A stretch of DNA of 64,000 nucleotides from Lingula anatina (GCF_001039355.2 NW_019775744.1:63427-127426); one strand, 5' to 3'; numbered from the stretch's first letter, positions 23,202-35,996 are shown. The notes: generated from the letters alone by a model not told the origin. Numbers and translations are program-made.

Positions 23202-24965
23202 GTAAGAAAATTATTTGAAACGTTTGATGATGCACAAGAAAGATGTGAAGGTAGAGTTTATGCTACGGAGTTAATAATAGTTTTCTATTTATGAAACTGT
23301 ACTGATAGAAATATAGATAGATTCATAATTTATTTCCTATTTCAGCAGCTCATTGCTGTCAAAAATGATCCATATTGTTGCACACTGATGCAATTTCAAA
23401 TAGGTAGTCTTATACGAAAGAAGACTAATTATTAGAAAGTGTATGGACTATAGATAGATATCAGGAATGGTCGAATTGTTTGTTATCTCTTTTTGCAGTG
23501 AATAGTTTAGTGTAATGTGCACCTCAAATCCACTAAAATCAAAAGAAAGAAAAGTCATTTTTGAGAATTTTGTGATGTCCTATTGTAGTGTTGTAATTCA
23601 CCTGTACAGCTAGGCCAATAAGACCGTTCACAGTAGGTCACGGTCAGTGCGACCGTGACTCCTGATAACCCCCGCGTGGATAATAACAGGGCAAATAGCG
23701 ACAGTTTAAGCTGTTAAGTTATCAATCGTAACCATCTCGGACTCCCCGCTGTCTACATCGTGTCCCGTCAAGCAGCCTGTGCAATCATACNTCGTCGTTT
23801 TAGTAATTTTGCTGCTGGCTTGATGATAGAGAAAATACCGAAACCGAAAATAAAGTTATTTTCTCCCCAACATACCGATGCGGCGTCACCTTACTAGGCC
23901 TATATATAATGGTCTTTGAAAAGTATAAGTTATCTCTTTCTTTAAAATATTAATTGTTCCATTATTTCTTGTTCGTTTATTTTCCTCAGTTCTTTGAAAA
24001 ACTTTGCATATATCTTTAATTTTCTTCTGTCCTTTTGCTTTTAAATTTTTATCCAATCATAATTTTTCTTTCTTTTCCTTCTCCATTATGTCGCGAGAAC
24101 AGATAAGTTTTTTGTTCACACTAAACTTTTTCAAACAGTTTTCGATTGACTTTACATTTTATTGGCTTTTTGGTAAGAAAGAGAGGTTTCTTTCTAAAAT
24201 CAGCTTGATAGGATTTTTTTAAATGAATTTTGGTGATGTTCTTCCCATAATTAAGTAATAAAGCACACCCTTTTATTTCAGACTTGTTGCAAGAATTAAG
24301 GCAGCTTTCTTTCGAAAATAGGCATGGTCGGATAAATTTACGAAAAACATGTTTTTGCGCGTGCGTTGTTGGCATTCGCCCTACAAGATAAAGAATGTAT
24401 TTTTAGTCAATTTCAAGTTTGCTGTGTCATTTTCTTTTTGATATAAAAGCAAGTTAGATAGATTAATTTCCACAAAAAGTTTGCCACATTCTATCCCAGC
24501 AAAATAATATCATGAGAATAATATAAGGACAATAATTTTTATGTAACTATAAACTTTATGGTAATGTCAAAACTCGTGCCATGTTTGCTGGGATGGTGTT
24601 TTGCAGTTGTGTTGTACAGTAGTTAACACTGGGCCATGTAGAGAGTTGTTTGTTGTTGTTGTTGTTGCAATTGTAAAAACAATTAAATCTTATTTCAATT
24701 TAAGTAACCCTTTATTGTCATATGACGTGCTGTTACATTTGTGTCTATTATAGGCTGTTTGGAATTCTCACCCAGCCACTTTTTTTTACTTTTTTAAGAA
24801 ATGGAGTCATTATGCTATGCCTAAAAGGTGAGGGGGGTTATCTCTTTCTCTCAATGTATATGTTTCATTTTAGTAAAGAGTTAAGTCTAGTAAAGAGATT
24901 TATTGAGAGAGAGAGAGAGAGAGAGAGAGAAATGGAAATATATGTGGTTTTCTGTTCTTTCAGAC

Positions 24966-25630
24966 ATGGGTTCCCTAGTAAAACTGTTGATTGCGGCTTG
25001 TGTGATAGCTGTTGTTCTCCAAGAAACCAGGGCAGGAATTGTAACCAAAAGACAAGACTCGGGTGACCAGAGCAATCAGAGTATGGATGAAATCTTCAAA
25101 TCCATTGACACCGACGGGTAAGTCAGGTGAACGCACTGACCCAAGAACATCCATTTTAATCCTTGTAGCATTGCCGCATCGGATGTAACTCGAGATCCGC
25201 TGATGATATTGCGTCATTTTATAAAAGTAATAATAATAGTAAGTTTTGTCTCCCATAGAGAAACGAATCCTAGCAAATAGTAAATAGAGCTGCTCACCTT
25301 CTGCCTACATATATTCATACCGCTTATGTCAATTTTCTGAGAAAGTTGATCATCCTATGAATCTTTTTTTGTCACTCACAGCTATTCTAATTCGAAATCT
25401 CGAGGAACTTGATATAGTCAGCGATCATGTTTTGCGTAGAAATTAAATTGAAATATCAAATTTTACGTTCCAGAGACGGGTCCATTAGCCAAGAAGAGTT
25501 CGAAGCTGCCACTGGCGGGGAAGAGTCTGTTGAAGACCAGTTTGAGTCCATGGACATGGACCATGATGGCAAGATAGACAGTGAAGAATTTGACCCCGAG
25601 ATGAATCCCCCAGAACAGAATGAGGCTTAA
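24966..25630 (+). CDS. Small secreted two-EF-hand protein with dibasic cleavage site (102 aa)
   Basis: Coding exons are 24966-25117 and 25474-25630, joined inside a Gly codon (phase 2) with GTAAGT and TTCCAG sites. Residues 1-23 are a signal peptide (hydrophobic LLIAACVIAVVL). Lys28-Arg29 followed by Gln30 is a proprotein cleavage site that would leave an N-terminal Gln able to cyclise. Two canonical 12-residue EF-hand loops follow: D48-x-D50-x-D52-G-x-I-x-x-E-E59 and D78-x-D80-x-D82-G-x-I-x-x-E-E89. Both keep all Ca2+ ligands, and the mature chain is very acidic. A polyA signal AATAAA is at 25817-25822. Calcium binding outside the cell or in the secretory pathway is expected from the loops. 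The target and any link to the neighbouring sulfotransferases are not known. Its introns are the source of the spacers in the downstream array. Confidence 0.9.
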
Positions 25631-25816
25631 AACACATGTTCACGGCCCTTGAACTTTCTTCCACCGGTCCATTCTTTCAGTGGCAAGTCTTTTCTCTCAG
25701 ACTTTGTTTATAAAAACAATACACCTATATGAACTGTGGTGGGCATCATTTTCTTGATTTTGTCAAGATTCTATTAGTCGTCTTATATACACCTCCTTCA
25801 CAATATTGCTTTGACG

Positions 25817-25822
25817 AATAAA
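25817..25822 (+). terminator. PolyA signal of the EF-hand gene
   Basis: AATAAA lies 187 nt downstream of the stop codon at 25628-25630 and is followed by a T-rich stretch. Confidence 0.6.
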
Positions 25823-26329
25823 AGGGTTCTACAAATCGCAGTTCTGACTTTCCAGTTTTAAAATTCTCAGCTCACGATTTGTGAGAATGGAACTTATTGA
25901 GATTCCGAGTATAAAAAAAAGATGTAACAGAAATGCTTCAAAATGCTTTAAAATGCTTAAAGAACAAAGTAATGCATAATACATATCCCCTTCCCCGAAA
26001 ACTTACGTTCATTTCGTTAGAAAGTTGGTCTATTTGACAGGTTTTAACTAGATTTACTGTTTGTTTAGGGATGTATACCAAATACCTCCACATCTTTTAA
26101 AGTATGTGTTTCTGCCCACAAAAGTACAACTCAACTAATTTAAAGGTACTGCGAATATAAAATAGGTTCGTTAACCATCTATAGACCCGCTCTAAATATC
26201 TACAAAATAAACCAAATATCTATCAAACTTCACAAGTGATATTTGCAAGTCTCCATGGCAACAGTGACTGAGTAACTAGAAACTTAAAAAAAAATAAAAA
26301 ATAAAAACGCTTTCCAGCTCCTACCCTTA

Positions 26330-26762
26330 GCAAAATGAAAAGTTTGCAGCAAACTTGCAAAAAATTTGCAGCAAATTTGCTGCAAACCAAATAGTTTGCA
26401 AGAAACTGTTTGCAGGTTGTTGCAAGAAAAATCACAGTTGTTGCAAATTTGCTGCAAATTTGCAGGAAGATTAAAAGTTTGCAGGTAGTTCGCAAGAAAA
26501 CTATCATTTTCTAGCAAATTCGCAGCAAATTTGCAAGAAAGCTTCTATTTTCTTGCAAATTTGCAGCAAATTTGCAAGAAGACCCTCATTTACATAAAAG
26601 TTTGCTGGATGTTTGCAAGAATAACTATACACTGTTGCAAATTTGCAGCAAATTTGCAAGAAACTGCTCATTTACATAAAAGCCTGAAGATAGTTTGCAA
26701 GGATAAATATACCCTGTTGCAAATTTGCAGAAAATTTGCAAGAAAACCTTCATTTACATAAC
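26330..26762. repeat. Diverged tandem array built on GCAAATTTGC palindromes
   Basis: The core TTGCAAATTTGCAGCAAATTTGCAAG recurs. In the right half the period is about 82 bp, at roughly 26556, 26637 and 26720, each followed by a CTCATTTACATAA-type tail. In the left half the repeats are mainly in inverted orientation. Because the core is nearly self-complementary, the block can form hairpins. It separates the EF-hand gene from the intact sulfotransferase array. No protein is encoded. Confidence 0.8.
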
Positions 26763-27071
26763 ATTTCGNAGTGCTCCACGGTGTGTAAACCTAGGAGGGT
26801 AAGGAACGTTTTGACATTTACAGGGTGTTTAAAATATCTATTTGTCATTATGTGCCTCTAAAATCTGTATGACCTGCTATTGCTCTAATTAATGCACATA
26901 ATCCCAAATATGAATTTTGGTGCGAAAATCCTCTTTTGGATACCTTGAAAGAGAGAGATAAAAGAAGCGCGAAGAAATTACTAAAAGAGATAAATTTATA
27001 AACAAACATTTTATCATCACCATTCCTTAAAATGAATCTGGTGTCTCTTCTCCTAATGCCGCTGAACTAAG

Positions 27072-28523
27072 TTATGCGTACCCTACCAACTGTAATACGT
27101 CGGCGCAAATACTATCAATAGTTTGCTTAACTTCGGGGTTGATTTTGGTCTTCCAGGCATGCGCAGTAGCGTTAGAATCTGTTCGGACAGTCCCGTAAGC
27201 ACCGTCAGCTTTACTTCCATTCACCAGTCGCATAAATGTCTGCTTGATATCTTCTGTTATACTGAGGGAAAGAACTTTGTAAACGTATGATATCATTTTC
27301 AATGGATTTTCTGCCACATCTTCGTACCGTATTTCAAAGAAACGCCCTGGGTAGCGTTTTTGAATTCGACGTCCGTTGACAAGATTGTTTTTCATACGTT
27401 CACATAAGTCGAGTGCGGCGCGCTTTGCTCCAACACTTCTGAAAGCCCCCGTAGTAAGACCAGACGACAAGGCGCCTCGTGGATCCCTCAACAAATGAAT
27501 GACACGGATTCCTGGGTTAGTTTGTAAAAAATTCTCAGCAATATTTATATCATTTAGACGTACGCATTTAATGGCTTTCACCGTTGCTTTTTCGCAAATG
27601 TCTTTGTAAATTGCCAAACACGGGGATGAGGCATTTTTCACTGTGTTTATTTTAGTGCAGTGTGTAAAACGCCTCACGTGCATCATGCGGTCCTTGTTGA
27701 TATACATCGGACTCCATAGTACAGACAAAGGGATCCGTGACGTATCACAATCAAATAGACCAATCAAACTGTGAAAAAATATTCTCTGCGTTCCTACATC
27801 GTCTGCACTCATCTTTGTTCCATTCAAGAAAGCAATGTCACTGGCTTTAGGCTGTTGCGCGTTTATTATGTTGAACAATGGTTCAAATATGTATAAAGCA
27901 TTTGGATTTCGGTTGAACATTTCACCAATAAATGACGACCCTGATCGATAATAGCCAAAAATGAGTACTCCAGTGGTCGGAGACGCCGTGGGCCTACTGA
28001 CAGCAGACACAGTGGTTGCCTCGCTAGCAAGTGTCATTGAGGTTTTGACAGGCAAAGACGGTTTTATGCTGGTCATTTTAGGAAAAAATTCCAAAGAATC
28101 GGATACTTTTATCTCGACAGGGGGCGACTCAGTCACAGATTCTGGACCACGTGTGACTTCCACTGTTGCAGGTGGCGTCGATACACGGCGATACATGTTG
28201 GTCCATCTAAGAATCGTTGGCACTTTGGTAAAAGAGATGACGTCCACTGAAAACATTAATATGGTGTCATATATATTAAACAATCCATGATTCTGTATCG
28301 GTGCTGATTGAGGTGGGCAGGAAACTAGGTCATCGTGTGTACAAATCTGTGCTGAGAGAGACAGAGAGAGTTTCAAGGCTGAGTTCAGCATTTAAATTGA
28401 TAAAACATGAAATCAGTCTATAATATAAAACACATTACCTTTCCAGTACACAGACACATACACCAGCAACAAGCCTGTATACAGCCCAGTAAACCAAGTC
28501 ACACACGTCATAAGTTTTGCCAT
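27072..28523 (-). CDS. Carbohydrate sulfotransferase, tandem copy A (type II membrane protein, 419 aa)
   Basis: Minus-strand exons are 28439-28523 (aa 1-28) and 27072-28246. The join is phase 1 (donor GTAATG, acceptor TTTTCAG). Exon 1 encodes MAKLMTCVTW and a hydrophobic signal anchor. Residues ~35-120 are a Ser/Thr/Pro-rich stem. The catalytic domain starts at GVLIFGYYRSGSSF, whose RSGSSF (129-134) is the 5'-phosphosulfate-binding loop for PAPS. FEPLF (~149) and IHLLRDPRGALSSG (282-291, 3'-phosphate-binding) follow, then a conserved RFFEIRYEDVAENP block. This is the layout of Golgi carbohydrate (GlcNAc/Gal-type) sulfotransferases, which move sulfate from PAPS to a sugar hydroxyl. The acceptor sugar cannot be told. 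The frame stays open upstream to 28391, so a longer 5' form using the acceptor near 28351 is possible. Unlike copies B-D it keeps its own distinct 3' flank. Confidence 0.92.
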
Positions 28524-30184
28524 CGTGGCAAAGATGTGGCCAGATATTTTGGCTTTTGCTCTCTTACACATAAACTTGCGATCTTATCTAACTTCCTTGA
28601 AAATTGATGAGTCTTTTTCCCTTGACTTAAGATTTCTATCTTGGCTTCACAAATGCTATGTATTTATCTGCTGCCTTGACTCAAACTTTTGACCACAATT
28701 GCCAGTAGAAATCTGAATAATTCATCTGTTAATACTGGGTTGGAAATACCAAACAATCACATTCATCTGTTAATACTGGGTTGGAAATATCAAACAATCA
28801 CAAGACATCCTCACAGTGATATTATAGATAGAAAGCGGGGATTGTCGAAAATTGTTTGTTGTCGTTTTTTGCTGTGAACAGTTCAGAATAATGTGCACAT
28901 AAAATCCACTAATATCAGAAGGAAGAAAAGTCATTGAGAAAATTTTATAATGTCCTTTTGTAGTGATGTCATCAAGCTTTATACTGTTGTTTTGATCACT
29001 TTGATAGCTGTCTTAGTATTAGAGAAAATACCAAAACCGAAAAAGGTATTTTCTTCCTACAATACAAATATAGCGTCACCTTGCTTCATTTAATTGGATC
29101 TTCGAAAAGTATACTTTAGGTCTTTGTTAAAAGCTTTGTATTGTTCCATTATTTTTATATTCATTTATTTTCCTCATTTCCCCACTTGAGCTCAGTGTTA
29201 TTAAATCTTCTGCCTATATAATATTTTTGCTTTCTAATGTCCTTTTGATTATTAACTTTATATTTCTTCAGTCTTTCATTTCCTTTTTTTCATCATTCTG
29301 CAACAAGAGCAGCTCAGTTTTTTGTCCACAATAAACATTCCAAAATGAATTTTTATTTGGCTTTACATTTTAAATGATTTTTTTTTTTTTGTAAAATAAA
29401 AAAAAAAAAAAAAACAGCTTCCTTCCTAAAATCAGCGACCATATATGCATGCGTATTATTGTAACATTGCCGCACCGAATGTAACTCGAACTTTGCTGCT
29501 GATATTGTGTCATTTTAATCACAAACTGTTAGACTTGCAACATATGACTCTGCTGGTGTAATTATTTTATCATAAAAAATATCCAGAGCTTATATCGTTA
29601 TTGGATTGGAAAAAATATTTAGGGCCATCTGTTCCCAAGACCTTCATACAGGGGCGGATTAAGGCCGTCTTCTGGGTCTTCTGGAAGACGGTCAGATTTT
29701 CAAGATAATATTGATGGGTATCTATTTTTTTCTTTCGGAAGACTGTGGAAAATGGAGGATGAATCAACAAAGATAATTTGGAAGACTGTCAGAAAATATT
29801 TCTGGATCCGCCCCTGTTCATGGGATATTACTGGTACCGAGTCTACTATTGGGATCACGTATTGATTGATTGCTGTAGCTGTGGTTTACTTCTCTAAATT
29901 ATAACACAATATTGCGATAACAGGTATTCAGTTTCACTATAAAGTGTCAGTTATGCCTACGATAGAGAAACGAATCTTACCAAATAGTGAATGGAACTGT
30001 TAATCACATAACTACATAGACATGTATTCATACCGCTGTTGCCAAATTTCTGTGCAAGATGATCATTCTATGAAGCATTGTTGCAGTTACAAAGATTCTA
30101 ATTCGAAATCTCGACAGAACTCTTGCGGAAACTATACAATGTGCAATCAGGTTGTTTCGTAATGGCGTTGCGCGTAAAATTAAG
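28524..30184. repeat. Spacer A-B: decayed EF-hand gene introns within the duplicated unit
   Basis: On the + strand, about 28810-29430 is related to 23450-24200 (the intron before the EF-hand coding exon), and 29450-30180 to 25155-25460 (the next intron). Examples are the GTAACTCGA..GATATTG.GTCATTTTA block and TTCTAATTCGAAATCTCGA. The EF-hand coding exon between them is absent. Homology ends beside the stop codon of sulfotransferase copy B. The spacer also contains a 41-bp direct repeat near 28720-28800 and a 168-bp MITE. Confidence 0.75.
29649..29816. mobile_element. 168-bp MITE with CAGGGGCGGA ends (copy 3 of 5)
   Basis: Same ends and length as the elements at 4011 and 19418, with TTCAT on both sides. 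It sits at the same relative position in all three sulfotransferase spacers but is absent from the EF-hand gene intron. It therefore inserted after the EF-hand fragment was captured and before the units multiplied. Confidence 0.85.
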
Positions 30185-31642
30185 TTATGCGTACCCTACC
30201 AACTTTAATACATCGACGCAAATACTATCAATAGTTTGCTTAACTTCGGGGTTGATTTTGGTCTTCCAGGCATGCGCAGTAGCGTTAGAATCTGTTCGGA
30301 CAGTCCCGTAAGCACCGTCAGCTTTACTTCCATTCGCCAGTCGCATAAATGTCTGCTTGATATCTTCTGTTATACTGAGGGAAAGAACTTTGTAAACGTA
30401 TGATATCATTTTCAATGGATTTTCTGCCACATCTTCGTACCGTATTTCAAAGAAACGCCCTGGGTAGCGTTTTTGAATTCGACGTCCGTTGACAAGATTG
30501 TTTTTCATACGTTCACATAAGTCGAGTGCGGCGCGCTTTGCTCCAACACTTCTGAAAGCCCCCGTAGTAAGACCAGACGACAAGGCGCCTCGTGGATCCC
30601 TCAACAAATGAATGACGCGGATTCCTGGGTTAGTTTGTAAAAAATTCTCAGTAATATTTATATCATTTAGACGTACGCATTTAATGGCTTTCACCGTTGC
30701 TTTTTCGCAAATGTCTTTGTAAATTGGCAAACATGGGGATGAAATAATTTTCACTGTGTTTCTTTTGGTGCATTGTGTAAAACGCCTCATGTGCATCATG
30801 CGGTCCTTGTTGATATACATCGGACTCCATAGTACAGACAAAGGGATCCGTGACGTATCACAATCAAATAGACCAATCAAACTGTGAAAAAATATTCTCT
30901 GCGTTCCTACATCGTCTGCACTCATCTTTGTTCCATTCAAGAAAGCAATGTCACTGGCTTTAGGCTGTTGCGCGTTTATTATGTTGAACAATGGTTCAAA
31001 TATGTATAAAGCATTTGGATTTCGGTTGAACATTTCACCAATAAATGACGACCCTGATCGATAATAGCCAAAAATGAGTACTCCAGTGGTCGGAGACGCC
31101 GTGGGCCTACTGACAGCAGACACAGTGGTTGCCTCGCTGGCAAGTGTCATTGAGGTTTTGACAGGCAAAGAAGGTTTTATGCTGGTCATTTTAGGAAAAA
31201 ATTCCAAAGAATCAGATACTTTTATCTCGACAGGGGGCGACTCAGTCACAGATTCTGGACCACGTGTGACTTCCACTGTTGCAGTTGGCGTCGATACACG
31301 GCGATACATGTTGGTCCATCTAAGAATCGTTGGCACATTGGTAAAAGAGATGACGTCCACTGAAAACATTAATATGGTGTCATATATATTAAACAATCCA
31401 TGATTCTGTATCGGTGCTGATTGAGGTGGGCAGGAAACTAGGTCATCGTGTGTACATGTACAAATCTGTGCTGAGAGAGACAGAGATAGTTTCAAGGCTG
31501 AGTTCAGCATTTAAATTGATAAAACATGATATCAGTCTATAATATAAAACACATTACCTTTCCAGTACACAGACACATACACCAGCAACAAGCCTGTATA
31601 CAGCCCAGTAAACCAAGTCACACACGTCATAAGTTTTGCCAT
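30185..31642 (-). CDS. Carbohydrate sulfotransferase, tandem copy B (419 aa)
   Basis: Minus-strand exons are 31558-31642 and 30185-31359, with the same splice positions, phase and lengths as copy A (85 + 1175 nt). Signal anchor, Ser/Thr/Pro stem, RSGSSF loop and RDPRGALSSG motif are all intact. It is nearly identical to copy A over both gene and upstream flank, with a few replacements such as Asn-Val-Pro for Lys-Val-Pro near the stem start and changes around the Thr-Gln-Cys-Thr-Lys block. The 3' flank is EF-hand intron sequence, joined directly beside the stop codon. A 6-nt TGTACA insertion in the upstream open stretch keeps frame. Confidence 0.92.
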
Positions 31643-33249
31643 CGTGGCAAAGATGTGGCCAGATATTTTGGCTTTTGCTCTCTTACACATAAACTTGCGA
31701 TCTTATCTAACTTCCTTGAAAATTGATGAGTCTTTTTCCCTTGACTTAAGATTTCTATCTTGGCTTCACGAATGCTGTGTATTTATCTGCTGCCTTGACT
31801 CAAACTTTTGACCACAATTGCCAGTAGAAATCTGAATAATTCATCTGTTAATACTGGGTTGGAAATACCAAACAATCACAAGACATCCTCACAGTGATAT
31901 TATAGATAGAAAGCGGGGATTGTCGAAAATTGTTTGTTGTCGTTTTTTGCTGTGAACAGTTCAGAATAATGTGCACATAAAATCCACTAATATCAGAAGG
32001 AAGAAAAGTCATTGAGAAAATTTTATAATGTCCTTTTGTAGTGATGTCATCAAGCTTTATACTGTTGTTTTGATCACTTTGATAGCTGTCTTAGTATTAG
32101 AGAAAATACCAAAACCGAAAAAGGTATTTTCTTCCTACAATACAGATATAGCGTCACCTTGCTTCATTTAATTGGATCTTCGAAAAGTATACTTTAGGTC
32201 TTTGTTAAAAGCTTTGTATTGTTCCATTATTTTTATATTCATTTATTTTCCTCATTTCCCCACTTGAGCTCAGTGTTATTAAATCTTCTGCCTATATAAT
32301 ATTTTTGCTTTCTAATGTCCTTTTGATTATTAATTTTATATTTCTTCAGTCTTTCATTTCCTTTTTTTCATCATTCTGCAACAAGAGCAGCTCAGTTTTT
32401 TGTCCACAATAAACATTCCAAAATGAATTTTTATTTGGCTTTACATTTTAAATGATTTTTTTTTGTAAAAAAAAAAAAAAAAAACAGCTTCCTTCCTAAA
32501 ATCAGCGACCATATATGCATGCGTATTATTGTAACATTGCCGCACCGAATGTAACTCGAACTTTGCTGCTGATATTGTGTCATTTTAATCACAACCTGTT
32601 AGACTTGCAACATATGACTCTGCTGGTGTAATTATTTTATCATAAAAAATATCTAGAGCTTATATCGTTATTGGATTGGAACAAATATTTAGGGCCATCT
32701 GTTCCCAAGACCTTCATACAGGGGCGGATTTAGGCCGTCTTCTGGGTCTTCCGGAAGACGGTCAGATTTTCAAGATAATATTGATGGGTATCTATTTTTT
32801 TCTGTCGGAAGACTGTGGAAAATGGAGGATGAATCAACAAAGATAATTTGGAAGACTGTCAGAAAATATTTCTGGATCCGCCCCTGTTCATGGGATATTA
32901 CTGGTACCGAGTCTACTATTGGGATCACGTATTGATTGATTGCTGTAGCTGTGGTTTACTTCTCTAAATTATAACACAATGATGCGATAACAGGTATTCA
33001 CTTTCACTATAAAGTGTCAGTTATGCCTACGATAGAGAAACGAATCTTACCAAATAGTGAATGGAACTGTTAATCACATAACTACATAGACATGTATTCA
33101 TACCGCTGTTGCCAATTTTCTGTGCAAGCATTCTATGAAGCATTGTTGCAGTTACAAAGATTCTAATTCGAAATCTCGACAGAACTCTTGCGGAAACTAT
33201 ACAATGTGCAATCAGGTTGTTTCGTAATGGCGTTGCGCGTAAAATTAAG
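31643..33249. repeat. Spacer B-C of the duplicated unit
   Basis: Close copy of the spacer at 28524-30184, but with only one copy of the 41-bp repeat (about 31845-31880) and a shorter poly-T/poly-A tract near 32455-32484. It has the same EF-hand intron fragments. No exon of the EF-hand gene survives. Confidence 0.8.
32719..32886. mobile_element. 168-bp MITE with CAGGGGCGGA ends (copy 4 of 5)
   Basis: Orthologous to the element at 29649-29816 through unit duplication; same ends and the same flanking TTCAT. Confidence 0.85.
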
Positions 33250-34695
33250 TTATGCGTACCCTACCAACTTTAATACATCGACGCAAATACTATCAATAGT
33301 TTGCTTAACTTCGGGGTTGATTTTGGTCTTCCAGGCATGCGCAGTAGCGTTAGAATCTGTTCGGACAGTCCCGTAAGCACCGTCAGCTTTACTTCCATTC
33401 GCCAGTCGCATAAATGTCTGCTTGATATCTTCTGTTATACTGAGGGAAAGAACTTTGTAAACGTATGATATCATTTTCAATGGATTTTCTGCCACATCTT
33501 CGTACCGTATTTCAAAGAAACGCCCTGGGTAGCGTTTTTGAATTCGACGTCCGTTGACAAGATTGTTTTTCATACGCTCACATAAGTCTAGTGTGGCGCG
33601 TGTTTTCCCAAGACGTCTGAGCTGCTTCGTGGCAAGACCAGACGACAAGGCGCCTCGTGGATCCCTCAACAAATGAATGACGCGGATTCCTGGGTTAGTT
33701 TGTAAAAATTTCTCAGTAATATTTATATCATTAAGACGTATACATTTAATGACTTTCACCGTTGTTTTTTCACAAATGTCTTTGTAAATTGGCAAACATG
33801 GGGATGAAATATTTTTCACTGTGTTTCTTTTGGTGCATTGTGTAAAACGCCTCACGTGCATCATGCGGTCCTTATTAATATACATCCGACTCCATAGTAC
33901 AGACAAAGGGATCCGTGACGTATCACAACCAAATAGACCAATCAAACTGTGAAAAAATATTCTCTGCGTTCCTACATCGTCTGCACTCATCTTTGTTCCA
34001 TTCAAGAGAGCAATGTCATTGGCTTTAGGCTGTTGCGCGTTTATAATGTTGAACAATGGTTCAAATATGTATAAAGCATTTGGATTTCGGTTGAACATTT
34101 CACCAAAAAATGACGACCCTGATCGGTAATAGGCAAAAATGAGTACTCCAGTGGTCGGAGATGCCGTGGGCCTACTGACAGCAGACACAGTGGTTGCCTC
34201 GCTAGCAAGTGTCATTGAGGTTTTGACAGGCGGCGACGGTTTTATGCTGGCAATTTTAGGAAAAAATTCCAAAGAATCAGATACTTTTATCTCGACAGGG
34301 GGCGACTCAGTCACAGATTCTGGACCACGTGTGACTTCCACTGTTGCAGGTGGCGTCGATACACGGCGATACATGTTGGTCCATCTTAGAATCGTTGGCA
34401 CATTGGTAAAAGAGATGACGCCCACTGAAAACAGTAATATAGTGTCATATATATTAAACAAACCATGATTCTGTATCGGTGCTGATTAAGGTAGGCAGGA
34501 AACTAGGTCAGCGTGTGTAAATCTGTGCTGAGAGAGAGAGAGTTTCCAAGCTGAGTTCATCATTTAAATTAATAAAACACGAAATCAGTCTATAATATAG
34601 AACACGTTACCTTTTAAGTACATTGCTACATAGACCAGCAACAATCCTGAACACACTCCAGTCAACCAAGTCACGCACGTCATCAATTTTGCCAT
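33250..34695 (-). CDS. Carbohydrate sulfotransferase, tandem copy C (419 aa)
   Basis: Minus-strand exons are 34611-34695 and 33250-34424, with the same structure as copies A and B. The anchor exon differs (Trp-Leu-Thr-Gly-Val-Cys-Ser and Ala-Met-Tyr-Leu-Lys), and the PAPS loop is preceded by Ala-Tyr-Tyr instead of Gly-Tyr-Tyr. After the RDPRGALSSG motif it carries Leu-Ala-Thr-Lys-Gln-Leu-Arg-Arg-Leu-Gly where A and B have Leu-Thr-Thr-Gly-Ala-Phe-Arg-Ser-Val-Gly. The C-terminal part is again almost the same as in B. Upstream of the TTTTCAG acceptor the frame has a TAA where copy A has Gln, which supports that acceptor as the true exon start. Confidence 0.92.
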
Positions 34696-35806
34696 TGTGG
34701 CAAAGATTTGGCCAGATATTTTGGCTTTTGCTCACTGACACATAAACTTGCGACCTTCTCTAACTTCCTTGAAAATTGATGAGTCTTTTCCCCTTGACTC
34801 AAGATTTCTATCTTGGCTTCACGAATGCTGTGTATTTATCTGCTGCCTTGACTCAAGCTTTTGACCACAATTGCCAGTAGAAATCTGAATAATTCATCTG
34901 TTAATTTCGGGTTGGAAATACCAAACAATCACATTCATCTGTTAATACTGGGTTGGAAATATCAAACAATCACAAGGTATCCTCACAGTGATATTATAGA
35001 TAGAAAGCGGGGATTGTCGAAAATTGTTTGTTGTCGTTTTTTGCTGTGAACAGTTCAGAATAATGTGCACATAAAATCCACTAATATCAGAAGGAAGAAA
35101 AGTCATTGAGAAAATTTTATAATGTCCTTTTGTAGTGATGTCATCAAGCTTTCTATACTGTTGTTTTGATCACTTTGATAGCTGTCTTAGTGCTAGAGAA
35201 AATACCAAAACCGAAAAAGGTATTTTCTTCCTACAATACAGATATAGCGTCACCTTGCTTCATTTAATTGGATCTTCGAAAAGTATACTTTAGGTCTTTG
35301 TTAAAAGCTTTGTACTGTTCCATTATTTTTATATTCATTTATTTTCCTCATTTCCCCACTTGAGCTCAGTGTTATTACATCTTCTGCCTATATAATATTT
35401 TTGCTTTCTAATGTCCTTTTGATTATTAATTTTATATTTCTTCAGTCTTTCATTTCCTTTTTTCAACATTCTGCAACAAGATCAGCTCAGTTTTTTGTCC
35501 ACAATAAACATTCCAAAATTAATTTTTATTTGGTTTTGCATTTTAAATGATTTTTTGTAAAATATCAAAAACAGCTTCTTTAATAAAAATCAGCGACCAT
35601 ATATGCATGCGTATTATTGTAACATTGCCGCACCGAATGTAACTCGAACTTTGCTGCTGAAATTGTGTCATTTTAATCAAAACCTGTTAGACTTGCAAAA
35701 TATGACTCTGCTGGTGTAATTATTTTATCATAAAAATATCCAGAGCTTATAACGTTATTGGATTGGAACTAATATTTTGAGCCATCTGTTCTCAAGACAT
35801 TCATAA

Positions 35807-35974
35807 CAGGGGCGGATTTAGGCCGTATTCTGGGTCTTCCGGAAGACGGTCAGATTTTCAAGATAATATTGATGGGTATCTAATTTTTTCTGTCGGAAGA
35901 CTGTGAAAAATGGAGGATGAATCAACAAAGATAATTTGGAAGACTGTCAGAAAATATTTCTGGATCCGCCCCTG
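35807..35974. mobile_element. 168-bp MITE with CAGGGGCGGA ends (copy 5 of 5)
   Basis: Unit-duplicated copy of the elements at 29649 and 32719, with a few substitutions and the same flanks. Confidence 0.85.
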
Positions 35975-35996
35975 TTCATGGGATATGACTGGTACC

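Noticed and set aside
27961-28290. Plus-strand frames antisense to the sulfotransferases (also at 31074, 34139, 37725)
   Set aside because: They mirror the Ser/Thr/Pro-rich stem on the other strand and have no independent support; they recur only because the genes are duplicated.
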